64,000 nucleotides of DNA from Lysinibacillus_B sp036662795 (GTDB taxonomy: Bacteria > Bacillota > Bacilli > Bacillales_A > Planococcaceae). Position numbers and translations under genes: made by a program. Under the pieces are notes generated by a model that saw nothing but the letters and a program-made list of their open reading frames with translations, was not told where the DNA came from and made no database searches. Numbering within the stretch: the stretch's first letter is position 1; the number at the start of each line of letters is the position of its first letter. The stretch lies in assembly GCF_036662795.1 (NCBI RefSeq), contig NZ_JBAFWZ010000006.1, forward strand, positions 1 through 64,000. Reading direction: 5' to 3'. This document shows, piece after piece, positions 15,399 through 24,415 of the stretch.

Positions 15399-17117
15399 TT
15401 AAATTGCTGAACCAGCCGAGCCTTTTGAAAGTTTTTCTGAAATTAGAAGTACAGTTAATATTAAAAGTATTTGTAAAACTCCGTACGCGCAGGCCGTACC
15501 AAATTTGAATGCGTATAGCTTTTGGAAGATTGCTACAGATAATGGAATCGTTGACGTACTATATAGCAATATAGATGCAACGAATTCACCGATACTTTGT
15601 ACTAGCGCAAGCAAAGTACCAGCAAGGATACCTGAAAGTGTTAATGGTAAAACAATTTTCTTAAACGTATGCCACCACGTTGCCCCCAGGCTTCTGGCCG
15701 CCTCTTCAACCGATTGATCAAGCTGCATTAAAGAAGCAGACGTTGAACGAAACACAAGTGGCAGATGCCGTACAAAATAGGCTAACGGTAAAATCCAAAA
15801 TGTACCGATTAACACTTGGTTGAACGTAAATGCGCTTTCTGTACTAAATGCAGCAATTAAGTTAACTGCTACTACTGTTCCAGGAAGTGCCCAAGGAATC
15901 ATGATTAAAATATCGAGTAGTGCCTTCCCCTTAAAGCTTAGTCGCACCATTGCATAGGCAGCTGCAACACCGAAAAGAATATTACCAATTGTCGCAACAG
16001 CCCCCATTTGAATGGAGTTCCAAATCGGTCGCCACGTGCGTTCATCGGTGAATAATGCCTTGTAATGGTCGAGCGTATATTCTGTTGGTAGGATTTGAAT
16101 CGTCCATGCGCCGTCCTTTGAGAACGAAATGAGTACTAATACTAGTATCGGTAAAATTAAAATAAGTGTGCCTAAAAATGACAGGAAAATTGAAATATAT
16201 TTTAGTGGCTTTGATGTCACCTCAGATCGATGGACACTAATGCCCTTACTTAAGTTTTGATAGTTACGCCGATTTTGGTACCAGCGCATAATGAGTAAAA
16301 ATAAAATCGAAACGAAAGAAAGTATAGTTGACTGAGTTGCTGCCATATCTAAGTTTCCGTTTGTACGTGCTAAATAAATTTGCATCGTCATCGTGCGCTC
16401 TACACCAAACATTAGCGGGGCAGTGTAGGAAGCCATCGAAACCATAAACACAAGTAGGGAAGATGCAATAAGAGAGGGGGTTAGCATTGGCAGGATCACC
16501 TTAAGCCAAACCCGAATCCGACTCGCGCCTAAGCTTGTTGCTGCTTCCTCAAGCGATGGGTCGAGCCCCTTAATAGCAGCTGAAGCAGTTAAATAGAAAT
16601 AGGTGTACATTGTAAATGTATGAACGACAACAACCCCTAAAATCCCTTCAAGTGAGAACGGTACCTCCTCTAATGAAAATAATTGCTGAAAGAAACGTGG
16701 GAAAATACCACTTTCCCCGTATAAGAACGTAAAGGAGAGCACCCCAACAAGTGGTGGAAGCGCCATCGGGACAAGTACTAATACGGCCAATAACCGACGC
16801 CCTGGAAACTCATAGCGTTCAAGTAGAAATGCCATTGTTACCCCAACAACTGCACAGGTAATCACACTTATTACAGAGATATATACACTGTTCCAAAGTG
16901 CCTCTAGGTTTGCAGTGCTTTCGAGACTAAAAAACTTTGCATAGTTAGCAAATTGATCGTCACCAGCAAAGCTTTGTAAAAAAGTCGAATAAAATGGATA
17001 GACAACATAAGCGAACAAAATTAAAAATAAGGGAGAGATTAATAGATAGACAAAATAAGGTGACTGAGTCAGGCGTGACCACCAGTTATTTTTATAAGGT
17101 TCTGTTTGCTGTTTCAT
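15399..17117 (-). CDS. ABC permease, two fused BPD domains (AfuB/FbpB type)
   Basis: 572 residues, about 12 membrane helices. Two binding-protein-dependent permease halves are fused: each carries an EAA loop that docks the ATPase, EEAATSLGASRIRVWLKVIL near residue 190 and EEAARSLGATWWHTFKKIVL near 465. Fused permeases of this kind serve Fe3+, 2-aminoethylphosphonate and sugar-phosphate (AfuABC) importers. It lies 9 bp after the ATPase gene and 36 bp before the lyase gene on the minus strand. Together with 17127-18197 and 18295-19371 it makes a complete importer. Confidence 0.88.
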   Translation of the reverse strand: MKQQTEPYKNNWWSRLTQSPYFVYLLISPLFLILFAYVVYPFYSTFLQSFAGDDQFANYAKFFSLESTANLEALWNSVYISVISVITCAVVGVTMAFLLERYEFPGRRLLAVLVLVPMALPPLVGVLSFTFLYGESGIFPRFFQQLFSLEEVPFSLEGILGVVVVHTFTMYTYFYLTASAAIKGLDPSLEEAATSLGASRIRVWLKVILPMLTPSLIASSLLVFMVSMASYTAPLMFGVERTMTMQIYLARTNGNLDMAATQSTILSFVSILFLLIMRWYQNRRNYQNLSKGISVHRSEVTSKPLKYISIFLSFLGTLILILPILVLVLISFSKDGAWTIQILPTEYTLDHYKALFTDERTWRPIWNSIQMGAVATIGNILFGVAAAYAMVRLSFKGKALLDILIMIPWALPGTVVAVNLIAAFSTESAFTFNQVLIGTFWILPLAYFVRHLPLVFRSTSASLMQLDQSVEEAARSLGATWWHTFKKIVLPLTLSGILAGTLLALVQSIGEFVASILLYSTSTIPLSVAIFQKLYAFKFGTACAYGVLQILLILTVLLISEKLSKGSAGSAI

Positions 17118-17126
17118 CGTTGCCTC

Positions 17127-18197
17127 CTATTCTCCGAGGAAATATAGATGTCTCGGTGGAATATGTAGCTCAATTTCGTCGCCAATCTGCTTAATAGCAC
17201 TGCTTCCAGTAATAATCATTGCTTTTAAAAGAGTTCCGTCAACATTGACGATATAATTTACACTCAGACCGGTAAATTCAACAAATTCAATACGCCCCGT
17301 AATGGCATTCTCTCCGTGACCGACCTCAAATGCTTCTGGACGGACGGAAGCGTAAATCGAATCCCCGACACGGGCGGTTACTCCCTGTGCAAAGCTTGTT
17401 GTAAGTCCTTGTAGCACGATGCCATTCGTATCTTGAACAGTAATGCTGTCTCCTTCAATAGCCGTTACCTGCATTTCTAGTAAATTTGTTTCCCCGATAA
17501 AGGTCGCGACAAAGCGATTGTTCGGCCGATGATAAATTTCCTGCGGTGTGCCGATTTGCTTCACAACGCCTTGCTCCATCACCATAATTCGGTCGGACAT
17601 CGACATGGCTTCCGTTTGATCGTGGGTAACGTAGATTGTTGTAACGCCAAGCTCAGATTGAATTCGTTTTATTTCTACTCGTGTTTCCTCACGCAGCTTT
17701 GCATCTAGGTTAGATAATGGCTCATCCAATAGAAGAATATCTGGCTCTATTACGAGTGCACGAGCAAGAGCAACACGCTGCTGTTGACCGCCTGAAAGCT
17801 CATTTATTTTACGGCTACCATACTGAGCTAAATGAACGAGTCCACGGATACGGTCTACTTTTTCTCGAATTTGTGCTTTTGACATTTTACGAACCTCTAA
17901 GCCAAACGCAATATTTTCATCGACCGTCATATGTGGAAAGAGGGCATAATTTTGAAATACCATGCCAATATTTCGTTTATTGGGCTGAAGTGTTGTAACA
18001 TCCTGATTATCAAAATATATTTTCCCTGTAGTAGGGTAGTAGAAGCCGGCAATCATACGTAGTGTTGTCGTTTTTCCGCAGCCGCTCGGACCTAAAAACG
18101 TAAAAAATTCGCCCGGCTGAATATCTAAGTCCATTTCACTGACGCCGAGTACATGACCGAACTTTTTCGTAACTTCTTCGATACGAACACCTTTCAT
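17127..18197 (-). CDS. ABC transporter ATPase (PotA/FbpC type)
   Basis: 356 residues. Walker A GPSGCGKTT, Q-loop VFQNYALFPHM, signature LSGGQQQRVALARAL, Walker B ILLLDEPLSNLD and switch His in YVTHDQTEAM are intact, followed by a ~120-residue TOBE/OB regulatory domain (NRFVATFIGETNLLEM onward). The start was set at ATG 18197, eight bases after an AAGGAGTG site; longer in-frame starts up to 18275 lie in the leader. It energises the fused permease encoded just downstream. Confidence 0.88.
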   Translation of the reverse strand: MKGVRIEEVTKKFGHVLGVSEMDLDIQPGEFFTFLGPSGCGKTTTLRMIAGFYYPTTGKIYFDNQDVTTLQPNKRNIGMVFQNYALFPHMTVDENIAFGLEVRKMSKAQIREKVDRIRGLVHLAQYGSRKINELSGGQQQRVALARALVIEPDILLLDEPLSNLDAKLREETRVEIKRIQSELGVTTIYVTHDQTEAMSMSDRIMVMEQGVVKQIGTPQEIYHRPNNRFVATFIGETNLLEMQVTAIEGDSITVQDTNGIVLQGLTTSFAQGVTARVGDSIYASVRPEAFEVGHGENAITGRIEFVEFTGLSVNYIVNVDGTLLKAMIITGSSAIKQIGDEIELHIPPRHLYFLGE

Positions 18198-18294
18198 TAC
18201 GAGCACTCCTTCCATCCTGATGTTTATAGAAGAAAGGGGGTGATTCGAATCTTTCGTTCGAAGCAACCCCATCAAACACCATTAAACGTGTGGA

Positions 18295-19371
18295 TTATTT
18301 ACTATTACCTTTAATGTTCGTGTCCCAATATTCCATCCATTCTGCTTCACGCTCAGACATGATGTTCCAATCAATATCGAATGTTTCTAGCTCTAAATCT
18401 TGATACCATTCAGGCATTTTTGCCAGGTCGATATCTGTTCGTGTTGGAATTTGGAAGTAATCGTGAGAAAGCTCTGTCATCATTTCCTGCTCAAATAAGA
18501 ACTCCACGAATAGCTTCGCATTTTCTTCATTTTTCGCATTTTTAATAATACCAACGCCATCAACTAAAATTGGCGCGCCACTTTCTGGATAAATATAATC
18601 AAACGGATAATCTGTTGTATGTTTTTTAAGTAAAATATCTTGCAAGTTCCAAAGGGAAAGCGAGCCTTCCTGACGCGTTAGCTTTAAGTAAAGCGCATTT
18701 GGATCTTGTGTATATTCTTTTGTATTCGCATCTAATTTTGCTAACCATTCATAGCCCTTTTCAGGTGTATCTGGTCCTTGACGATAAATCATCGAGGAAT
18801 AAATGGTACGCATTGTACCAGAAGCGAGTACGCCACGAATTAAAATTTCATCTTTCCATTTAGGATCGAGTAAATCATCCCAATCTTGTGGACCATCCTC
18901 AGGCTTTAGAACATCACTATTAATCATAATGACTTCAGGTAATAGCATTTCACCAATCCAACGATTTTCACTATCACGGTGCTGTGGATCAATGGCATCT
19001 TTAAAGGAAGGCTCCCAAGAAAGCAGTAAATCTTCATTTGCTGCAACCATCATAGCCGATTGCGTACCACCCCACCAGAAATCACCTTGAGGATTCGCTT
19101 TTTCCCCACGAGCACGCTCTAAAATTTGCTGAGCACCCATTGTCATAAACTGCACGTCAATATCAGGGTAACGCTCATTAAATTTATCGATCACGTCCTG
19201 CACTAATCCTTCATCACGACCTGTATAAATGACTAGATTACCAGATGGCTTATCATCACCATTGCCCTTTGATTCGCCATCCTTGGAGGAATCACCTGAG
19301 TCGTCGCTGCACGCTGTTAAAACTACTAGGAATAATACAAGTAATAAAGAAAGTAAACCCCATCTTTTCAT
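18295..19371 (-). CDS. Extracellular solute-binding lipoprotein (Fe3+/2-AEP/sugar-phosphate type)
   Basis: 358 residues. Signal peptide with lipobox (LVVLTACSD, Cys ~21), a Ser/Asp/Gly/Lys-rich linker, then a type-2 periplasmic-binding fold (NLVIYTGRDEGLVQDVIDKF; WWGGTQSAMMVAANEDLLL; ESGAPILVDGVGIIKNAKN). This class of receptors binds ferric ion, aminoethylphosphonate, thiamine or sugar phosphates. The Tyr-Tyr iron ligands of ferric-binding proteins are not evident, favouring an organic or chelated ligand. First gene of the operon, GGGAGG upstream of ATG. A palindrome at 19417-19440 is a candidate operator. Confidence 0.85.
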   Translation of the reverse strand: MKRWGLLSLLLVLFLVVLTACSDDSGDSSKDGESKGNGDDKPSGNLVIYTGRDEGLVQDVIDKFNERYPDIDVQFMTMGAQQILERARGEKANPQGDFWWGGTQSAMMVAANEDLLLSWEPSFKDAIDPQHRDSENRWIGEMLLPEVIMINSDVLKPEDGPQDWDDLLDPKWKDEILIRGVLASGTMRTIYSSMIYRQGPDTPEKGYEWLAKLDANTKEYTQDPNALYLKLTRQEGSLSLWNLQDILLKKHTTDYPFDYIYPESGAPILVDGVGIIKNAKNEENAKLFVEFLFEQEMMTELSHDYFQIPTRTDIDLAKMPEWYQDLELETFDIDWNIMSEREAEWMEYWDTNIKGNSK

Positions 19372-19416
19372 ACAAAAATACCTCCCTATTTCTTTGTTTT
19401 GTAATGGCTTGCATCG

Positions 19417-19440
19417 ACAAATGCCAAAATTCGCATTTGT
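19417..19440. promoter_or_regulatory. Candidate operator of the ABC/lyase/kinase operon
   Basis: ACAAATGC-N8-GCATTTGT, perfect 8-base arms, 46 bases upstream of the binding-protein start. No regulator gene is adjacent. The rest of 19372-19714 contains a second small palindrome (GGCATGAATGCC, 19548-19559), the terminator below and no supported gene. Confidence 0.45.
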
Positions 19441-19671
19441 GTGAATATTTAATATCCAAGTAAAGTGTATCGTTATTTGGAGAATAAAGTCAATGGAATG
19501 TAAATAAAAAGGGTATTAGGAGGTTTGTAATTACCGTGAACGGAATTGGCATGAATGCCTTTGATTAAAGGTTATTATTTGATTAGATCTATTCCCTATA
19601 ATATGTAAGGGGTTAGAGGGATAGGTATGATTTTTTGATACTGATAGTAGGCGCTTATGTTGAATAATAAA

Positions 19672-19712
19672 AAACGTCTCAAACCCTTGCTACACAAGGA
19701 TTAGAGACGTTC
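19672..19712 (-). terminator. Terminator of DMT exporter gene
   Basis: AACGTCTC pairs with GAGACGTT with an extra inner CCTTG/CAAGG stem; T-run on the minus strand. Confidence 0.8.
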
Positions 19713-19714
19713 TA

Positions 19715-20602
19715 TTAAGCCCTCTTACGCATTGTTAACAAAGAAGGTAATACCATACCAATCAGCACGAGTACAATACCCGTAATTTGTACAGGAGTGA
19801 TGACTTCGTGTAATACAAGGACGGAAGCAAGGATGGCGACTGGAAGCTCCATCGCACTTAGTATTGAAGCGAGTCCGCCTCCCACTTTCGGTACAGCAAT
19901 CGAGAATAGTAAAATCGGTAGGATGATACCGAACAATCCGAGTGCTAGCCCGTATTTCCAAAGTCCAGCTGTTATTTGACCGTTCCAAAGTATTTCAGGC
20001 GTTAGGAATAGGCAAATGATAGCGAGTGCTACTAAGGAAACAAAGAATGTGCGCCAGATGGTTGTAATGCCTTGCACCGGGCGTGAGTTAATTTGAATAA
20101 AAATGGCAAAGCTCAGAGCTGAGGCTAGTCCAAGTGCCCACCCTTGCCAAGCAATCGCGCTTAAATCTACATCTAAAATGCCTGCTGCTAAAATCGTTCC
20201 TGCAAACAAAAAGATCAGTGAAATACTTTCCGGTTTACTTGGTAAACGCTTCTTAATCGCACAATCTATAAACATGCCGATCCACGTAAATTGGAATAGC
20301 ATAACAACTGCTAGTGAGGCGGGTAAATAGTTTAGGGCATAGCCGTACATAATCCCTGTCGTCGATGTAAAGAGCCCTGCCAATAGTAGTGTGATATAGC
20401 CAGAGCGATTTAAGCTTGGTAACGACCGTTGTGTGATGATAACTAATAACAGGGCTAATAGAAACCCGAAAATATATTGACTTGTGATGGCCTCCGGTGA
20501 TGTGAAGCCATTTCCCATGGCTACTTTCACTATGGTCGATAGGATCCCGTAGCTACTGGATGCAATGATAATCATAAGTGGATACATAATGTTGTATTTC
20601 AA
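19715..20602 (-). CDS. EamA/DMT-family transporter
   Basis: 295 residues, ten predicted membrane helices in two five-helix EamA repeats. The second repeat contains the usual VGGGLASILSAMELPVAILA segment with the conserved E-P-like turn, followed by LVLHEVITPVQITGIVLVL. DMT proteins of this type export amino acids or metabolites; the substrate cannot be read from sequence. Start codon is TTG with AAGGAAGTG upstream. Monocistronic with its own terminator. Confidence 0.85.
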   Translation of the reverse strand: MKYNIMYPLMIIIASSSYGILSTIVKVAMGNGFTSPEAITSQYIFGFLLALLLVIITQRSLPSLNRSGYITLLLAGLFTSTTGIMYGYALNYLPASLAVVMLFQFTWIGMFIDCAIKKRLPSKPESISLIFLFAGTILAAGILDVDLSAIAWQGWALGLASALSFAIFIQINSRPVQGITTIWRTFFVSLVALAIICLFLTPEILWNGQITAGLWKYGLALGLFGIILPILLFSIAVPKVGGGLASILSAMELPVAILASVLVLHEVITPVQITGIVLVLIGMVLPSLLTMRKRA

Positions 20603-20750
20603 GATGACACTTCCTTATAATCCTTCACCAGATGATGAAAATTTTTTCGATAATTGTTCATGACTGTATTCTTCTTAAGCTCGAACGCTTGTATAACTGT
20701 CGAGTCTTGTCTTTCGCAACTTCTACATGTAATGAAAGCTTAGTAAAGCC

Positions 20751-20834
20751 TTACGCTCGTGTTTGCTTCTCCGCAAATGCTATTAGCGTAGTTCCAATGA
20801 CTAGCACATGTACAATTGGAATGAATAAATTCAT
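20751..20834 (-). CDS. 27-residue single-helix membrane peptide (candidate)
   Basis: A short frame starts at ATG 20834 with GGAGAG eight to nine bases upstream and encodes MNLFIPIVHVLVIGTTLIAF followed by AEKQTRA. One hydrophobic helix with a charged C-terminal tail is typical of small bacterial membrane proteins. It is divergent from the PfkB gene. About 150 bp of DNA without a gene separates it from the DMT gene. Expression is unproven. Confidence 0.35.
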   Translation of the reverse strand: MNLFIPIVHVLVIGTTLIAFAEKQTRA

Positions 20835-20968
20835 TGTCAATCTCTCCAGTATAACAGAACTTTGAAAGAAAAAAATTTATCTTATATGTTAGAATAGTAT
20901 AAAACTTTAATGTTTAATTGCTTTTATGGTAATCTAGACTGAACTTATTTTCGGAGGTTAGACAACCA

Positions 20969-21913
20969 ATGACTCAGTCGGAAAAAGACTTTATTTTAGT
21001 TTACGGAGATGCTTTTGTTGATTATATAGCGAAGGATAGTAGCAATACATCCTTCACAACGTACTTAGGTGGTGCAACGATTAATGTAGCAGCAGGAATC
21101 AGTCGAATTGGTGCACCTTCTGCATTAATTACCATTACAGGAGAGGACGAAACATCTGAATTTGTCCGCCAAGAAATTCAAGAGGAAGGCGTGAATATGG
21201 ATTATGCCGTTTTCGCTCCTGTAAAGCGTGTAAGTGGTGTATATGTCCATTTAACAGAGGATGGGGAACGTATTTTCAAAAATTATGTTGATGAAGCACC
21301 TGATCTACAAGTAACGGCGGGGCAATTACAGGAGGAAGCCTTTAAACGGGCGTCCGTCTTCCAAGTTTGCTCAGGCACAATGTTCCATCCTACTGCACTT
21401 GAAACAACAAGAGCGGCTGTTGACATGGCAAAGGAAAAAGGGGCTATTATTTCGATTGATGCAAATATTCGCCCACTTCGCTGGAGTAGTGAGGACGTGT
21501 GCCGAAAAACTGTCGCCTCCTTCTTACCTGATGCTGATATATTAAAGCTTACAGATGAAGAGCTGTTGTTCTTAACAGAGAAGGATACAATCGAAGAGGG
21601 GATAGCGGCACTCGATCATTTACTAGTGCCAATTATCCTTATTACAGTAGGGGCAGACGGTACTTATGCCGTATTAAATGGTGAAGTCACTCATGTACCT
21701 GTAGAAAAGATTGTACCCGTTGATACGACTGGTGCTGGAGATGCATTTATGGCGGGTGTATTACGATATGTACACTATAATAGCTTACCAACCACAACAG
21801 AGGAATTAGTCGCTTGTGTCGCATTTGGTAATAAGCTTGGCGCTATGGCCGCAACAAAAGCGGGTGCATTAACGGCACTTCCACGTTATGATGAGATTAA
21901 AAGTTTATTATAA
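20969..21913 (+). CDS. PfkB-family carbohydrate kinase
   Basis: 314 residues. PfkB signature 1 lies at ~32-56 (YLGGATINVAAGISRIGA) and signature 2 at ~250 (DTTGAGDAFMAGVL) with catalytic Asp in GAGD. FGDAFVD-type N-terminus and ILKLTDEELLFLT fit fructokinase/2-keto-3-deoxygluconate kinase-like members. GGAGG precedes the ATG. The next gene, 12 bp downstream, is a cysteine phosphatase, so the pair may phosphorylate and dephosphorylate a sugar or control flux; that is inference. Confidence 0.85.
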   Translation: MTQSEKDFILVYGDAFVDYIAKDSSNTSFTTYLGGATINVAAGISRIGAPSALITITGEDETSEFVRQEIQEEGVNMDYAVFAPVKRVSGVYVHLTEDGERIFKNYVDEAPDLQVTAGQLQEEAFKRASVFQVCSGTMFHPTALETTRAAVDMAKEKGAIISIDANIRPLRWSSEDVCRKTVASFLPDADILKLTDEELLFLTEKDTIEEGIAALDHLLVPIILITVGADGTYAVLNGEVTHVPVEKIVPVDTTGAGDAFMAGVLRYVHYNSLPTTTEELVACVAFGNKLGAMAATKAGALTALPRYDEIKSLL

Positions 21914-21925
21914 GGTGGGATAAAG

Positions 21926-22336
21926 ATGTACGATGAACTCGTAAAGGACCGTATTTATTTTGGTGGTGCTGCGGATGCACAAGAGGTAGTGAATGAAGAA
22001 GCTATTCAAAAAGTAATCGATGTACGTGTGAATGGTCGTTCAGAGTCCGTCGGTTATAACTATATTCATGCTCCGATTGCAGAGGAGAGCGAAGAAGTAG
22101 CCTCCTCCATCAAGGCAGGAGTTCAGCTTGTTGTAGAGGCATACAAAGCAGGGGAAAAAGTATACTTTCACTGTGGAAGTGGTGGTGGACGAGCTGGTGT
22201 CATGGCAGTCGCGACATTGTTAGAGCTAGGGTTGGCCCATGATTTAGAGGATGCCGAGGCAAAAGCAAAGGAAGCTCGGCCGGCGATCACTATTCGTCCT
22301 ACTATGCGCGAAGCCCTAGAGAAATTATATAAATAA
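21926..22336 (+). CDS. Dual-specificity/PTP-like cysteine phosphatase
   Basis: 136 residues, a minimal phosphatase domain. The P-loop CX5R is complete: FHCGSGGGRAGVMAVATLL, with Cys and Arg in register. An upstream IHAPIAEES region could supply the general acid. The size and the VIDVRVNG start resemble bacterial dual-specificity phosphatases acting on small molecules or proteins. It lies 12 bp after the PfkB kinase with a GGTGG-type RBS, clearly one operon, and a strong terminator follows at 22344-22383. Confidence 0.75.
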   Translation: MYDELVKDRIYFGGAADAQEVVNEEAIQKVIDVRVNGRSESVGYNYIHAPIAEESEEVASSIKAGVQLVVEAYKAGEKVYFHCGSGGGRAGVMAVATLLELGLAHDLEDAEAKAKEARPAITIRPTMREALEKLYK

Positions 22337-22343
22337 CATGAGG

Positions 22344-22383
22344 AAAAGGCCCGTCCCAAAAGATATTTTGAGACGGGCCTTTT
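22344..22383 (+). terminator. Terminator after kinase/phosphatase operon
   Basis: AAAAGGCCCGTC pairs with GACGGGCCTTTT with a 16-base interior. Confidence 0.85.
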
Positions 22384-22456
22384 GCGACGAGGCTGGTGGC
22401 ATGTTGATGCGACCACCGTAGGAGCAATACTTCTTAATGAATCATTATTAAGAATT

Positions 22457-22500
22457 GAAGGGGGTGTTCAGAAAGTTTTTACTTTCTGGACAGCCCCTTC
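22457..22500. repeat. Palindromic GGGGTGTCCAGAAAGT repeat, copy 1
   Basis: GAAGGGGGTGTTCAGAAAGT pairs with ACTTTCTGGACAGCCCCTTC around TTTT. A second copy is at 25205-25250. Likely a dispersed intergenic palindrome of this genome, serving as or derived from a terminator. Confidence 0.6.
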
Positions 22501-22507
22501 CAAATAT

Positions 22508-22562
22508 AAAGAGGATATCCGTAGAAAATGGCAATAATCCATTTTCGGGATATCCTCTATTT
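22508..22562 (-). terminator. Long-stem terminator of GNAT gene
   Basis: AGAGGATATCCGTAGAAAATGG pairs with its near-perfect complement ending at 22560 around CAATAAT; T-run on the minus strand side. Confidence 0.75.
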
Positions 22563-22570
22563 ATCTATGA

Positions 22571-23104
22571 TTATTCTGAAAAAGGCTTTGAATACTGAAC
22601 AACACCCTGCACGTTTTCTAAAGCCTTCTCATTTAATTCAAGGGCCATAAATATTTCATTTGGTACTTCAAATGGGGCACGAATATTCCACAAATGAGCC
22701 CCTTTAAACCCAAACTTTGGATAATAATCCTGATGTCCTAAAACAATGACAGATCCAAAGCCAATTTCTTTAGCTTTTCGTAGCGCGGCCCGAATTAATT
22801 CACTTCCAATTCCCTTCTTCTGATGCTCCGGTACAACAGCAACTGGAGCAAGTGCTAAAGACGTAACGGATTTTTCCCCATCGACAATGTTAATTTTTGA
22901 TAAAAGAATATGACCTATAATGCCTAACTCTTGGTGTATGGCAACTAATGAAAGCTCAGGGATAAATGCATCCGACTTTCTTATTTTACTAACGAGAAAA
23001 TGTTCTTTATTATTGCTATATTCTTCATTTAAAAACGCTCTTTTCACAACTTCTTCAGTCGCAGTATATTCTTCTATACGTTCTTGTCTTATTAAAATAT
23101 CCAT
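22571..23104 (-). CDS. GNAT-family N-acetyltransferase (YhbS-like)
   Basis: 177 residues. The acetyl-CoA motif A is VVPEHQKKGIGSELIRAAL (Q/R-x-x-G-x-G/A) at ~88-106 and the C-terminal VLGHQDYYPKFGFKGAHLW is characteristic of the COG3153 group. Substrate unknown. CAGGAGATT precedes the ATG. It is monocistronic, bounded by a long terminator hairpin. Confidence 0.8.
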   Translation of the reverse strand: MDILIRQERIEEYTATEEVVKRAFLNEEYSNNKEHFLVSKIRKSDAFIPELSLVAIHQELGIIGHILLSKINIVDGEKSVTSLALAPVAVVPEHQKKGIGSELIRAALRKAKEIGFGSVIVLGHQDYYPKFGFKGAHLWNIRAPFEVPNEIFMALELNEKALENVQGVVQYSKPFSE

Positions 23105-23333
23105 TCATAATCTCCTGTTTTGACATATATTAAGATAGTTTACTCTGGATTTAGTATAGACTTATTTTATAGAGGAATGTAATGGAGGTCAATTAAGATG
23201 CGGCAAAGTGCGAAAAATAAACCAACAGTGTAGGAAGTCAACTAGCGTTCAACTTTTGGACGAAAAGTATCGAATTGCTCTATCTTCAAAAGAGTAATAA
23301 TAAGATAAAATAATAGGAAAGGGGTGATTGTAT

Positions 23334-23531
23334 ATGACATTTGAAGAAATTCCATGGGCATTAATTGCGCCGTTACTTATTTTACAATTGATTTTATTAG
23401 TTGTGGCACTTGTTGATTTAGCTCGTATACACAAAACGAATGGTCCGAAAATTTTATGGGTATTTGTTATAATCTTTGTTAACTTAATTGGACCGATTCT
23501 TTACTTTATCGTAGGGAGAAAAAATCAATGA
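23334..23531 (+). CDS. yxlE: PLDc_N-domain small membrane protein (YxlE-like)
   Basis: 65 residues with two membrane helices separated by DLARIHKTNGPKILWV, the Phospholipase_D-nuclease N-terminal domain layout, ending in GPILYFIVGRKNQ. The start at ATG 23334 follows AAAGGGGTG; a TTG two codons earlier is less likely. It overlaps the next gene by four bases (ATGA). The order small PLDc_N protein, ABC ATPase, ABC permease is that of yxlE-yxlF-yxlG in the Bacillus subtilis sigY operon, but no sigma factor or yxlC/D homologue precedes it here. Confidence 0.75.
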   Translation: MTFEEIPWALIAPLLILQLILLVVALVDLARIHKTNGPKILWVFVIIFVNLIGPILYFIVGRKNQ

Positions 23532-24415
23532 CCATTACAGTGAACAATTTAACGAAGAGCTTTGGAGCACATAAGGTTGTTTCGGACGTATCGTTCACAT
23601 TACAGCCCAATACAGCTACAGCACTAATTGGACCGAATGGAGCAGGAAAAACAACAACCTTATCGATGCTTACAGGCTTACTCAAACCAACAAGTGGCAC
23701 AATTACACTAGATGGGATAAAGGATATTCGTTCTACGATCGGTTTCCTGCCTCAATATCCACAATATTTTTCATGGCTAACAGCTTTAGAGTTTACAGAG
23801 ATGGTAGCCAAGTTAAGTGGTGTTCCAGCAAGGGACGCGAAACGAGAGTCACAAAAAATGCTCGAGTTTGTTGGGCTTGGAGAGGCACTAAATAAAAAAA
23901 CAGTAACGTTTTCTGGTGGTATGAGGCAGCGACTTGGCATTGCGCAGGCGATTGTGCATAAGCCGCAGCTACTGTTATTAGATGAGCCAGTATCCGCACT
24001 CGATCCGGTGGGCCGTCGAGAAATTATGAATTTATTAAAGGATTTGCAGCAGCAAACGACGATTCTGTATTCCACGCATATTTTAAATGATGCAGAGGAA
24101 ATGACGGACCAGCTGCTATTCCTTCGTAACGGTGTGCTTGTAGAACAAGGCTCACTGGTGGATGTCAAAGCAAAATTTGAAGCTCCTCGGTATAGGGTTG
24201 AATTTACTTCTGAAGCAGAGGCGTTACAATTTGCTTCTCAATCCGAGCTACTTGCAACAGTTCAGGGCGCAGCTGTCTATATTGAAATGCAAGACGAGCG
24301 ACCAACGATGTCGGAAATCCTAGAAAGGCTTGCAGCTTCGCCCTTTACTGTAACAAAGGTAGAGCGTGTGACGGCGAGCTTAGAGGAAATCTTTATGAAG
24401 GTGGTAGGGCAATGA
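23528..24415 (+). CDS. yxlF: ABC transporter ATPase (YxlF-like)
   Basis: 295 residues. Walker A GPNGAGKTT, Q-loop PQYPQYFSWL, signature FSGGMRQRLGIAQAI, Walker B LLLLDEPVSALDP, switch STHIL, followed by the ~80-residue C-terminal extension of export-type ATPases. Four-base overlaps with both neighbours indicate translational coupling in a yxlEFG-like operon. Probably exports or protects against an envelope-active compound; unproven. Confidence 0.85.
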   Translation: MTITVNNLTKSFGAHKVVSDVSFTLQPNTATALIGPNGAGKTTTLSMLTGLLKPTSGTITLDGIKDIRSTIGFLPQYPQYFSWLTALEFTEMVAKLSGVPARDAKRESQKMLEFVGLGEALNKKTVTFSGGMRQRLGIAQAIVHKPQLLLLDEPVSALDPVGRREIMNLLKDLQQQTTILYSTHILNDAEEMTDQLLFLRNGVLVEQGSLVDVKAKFEAPRYRVEFTSEAEALQFASQSELLATVQGAAVYIEMQDERPTMSEILERLAASPFTVTKVERVTASLEEIFMKVVGQ

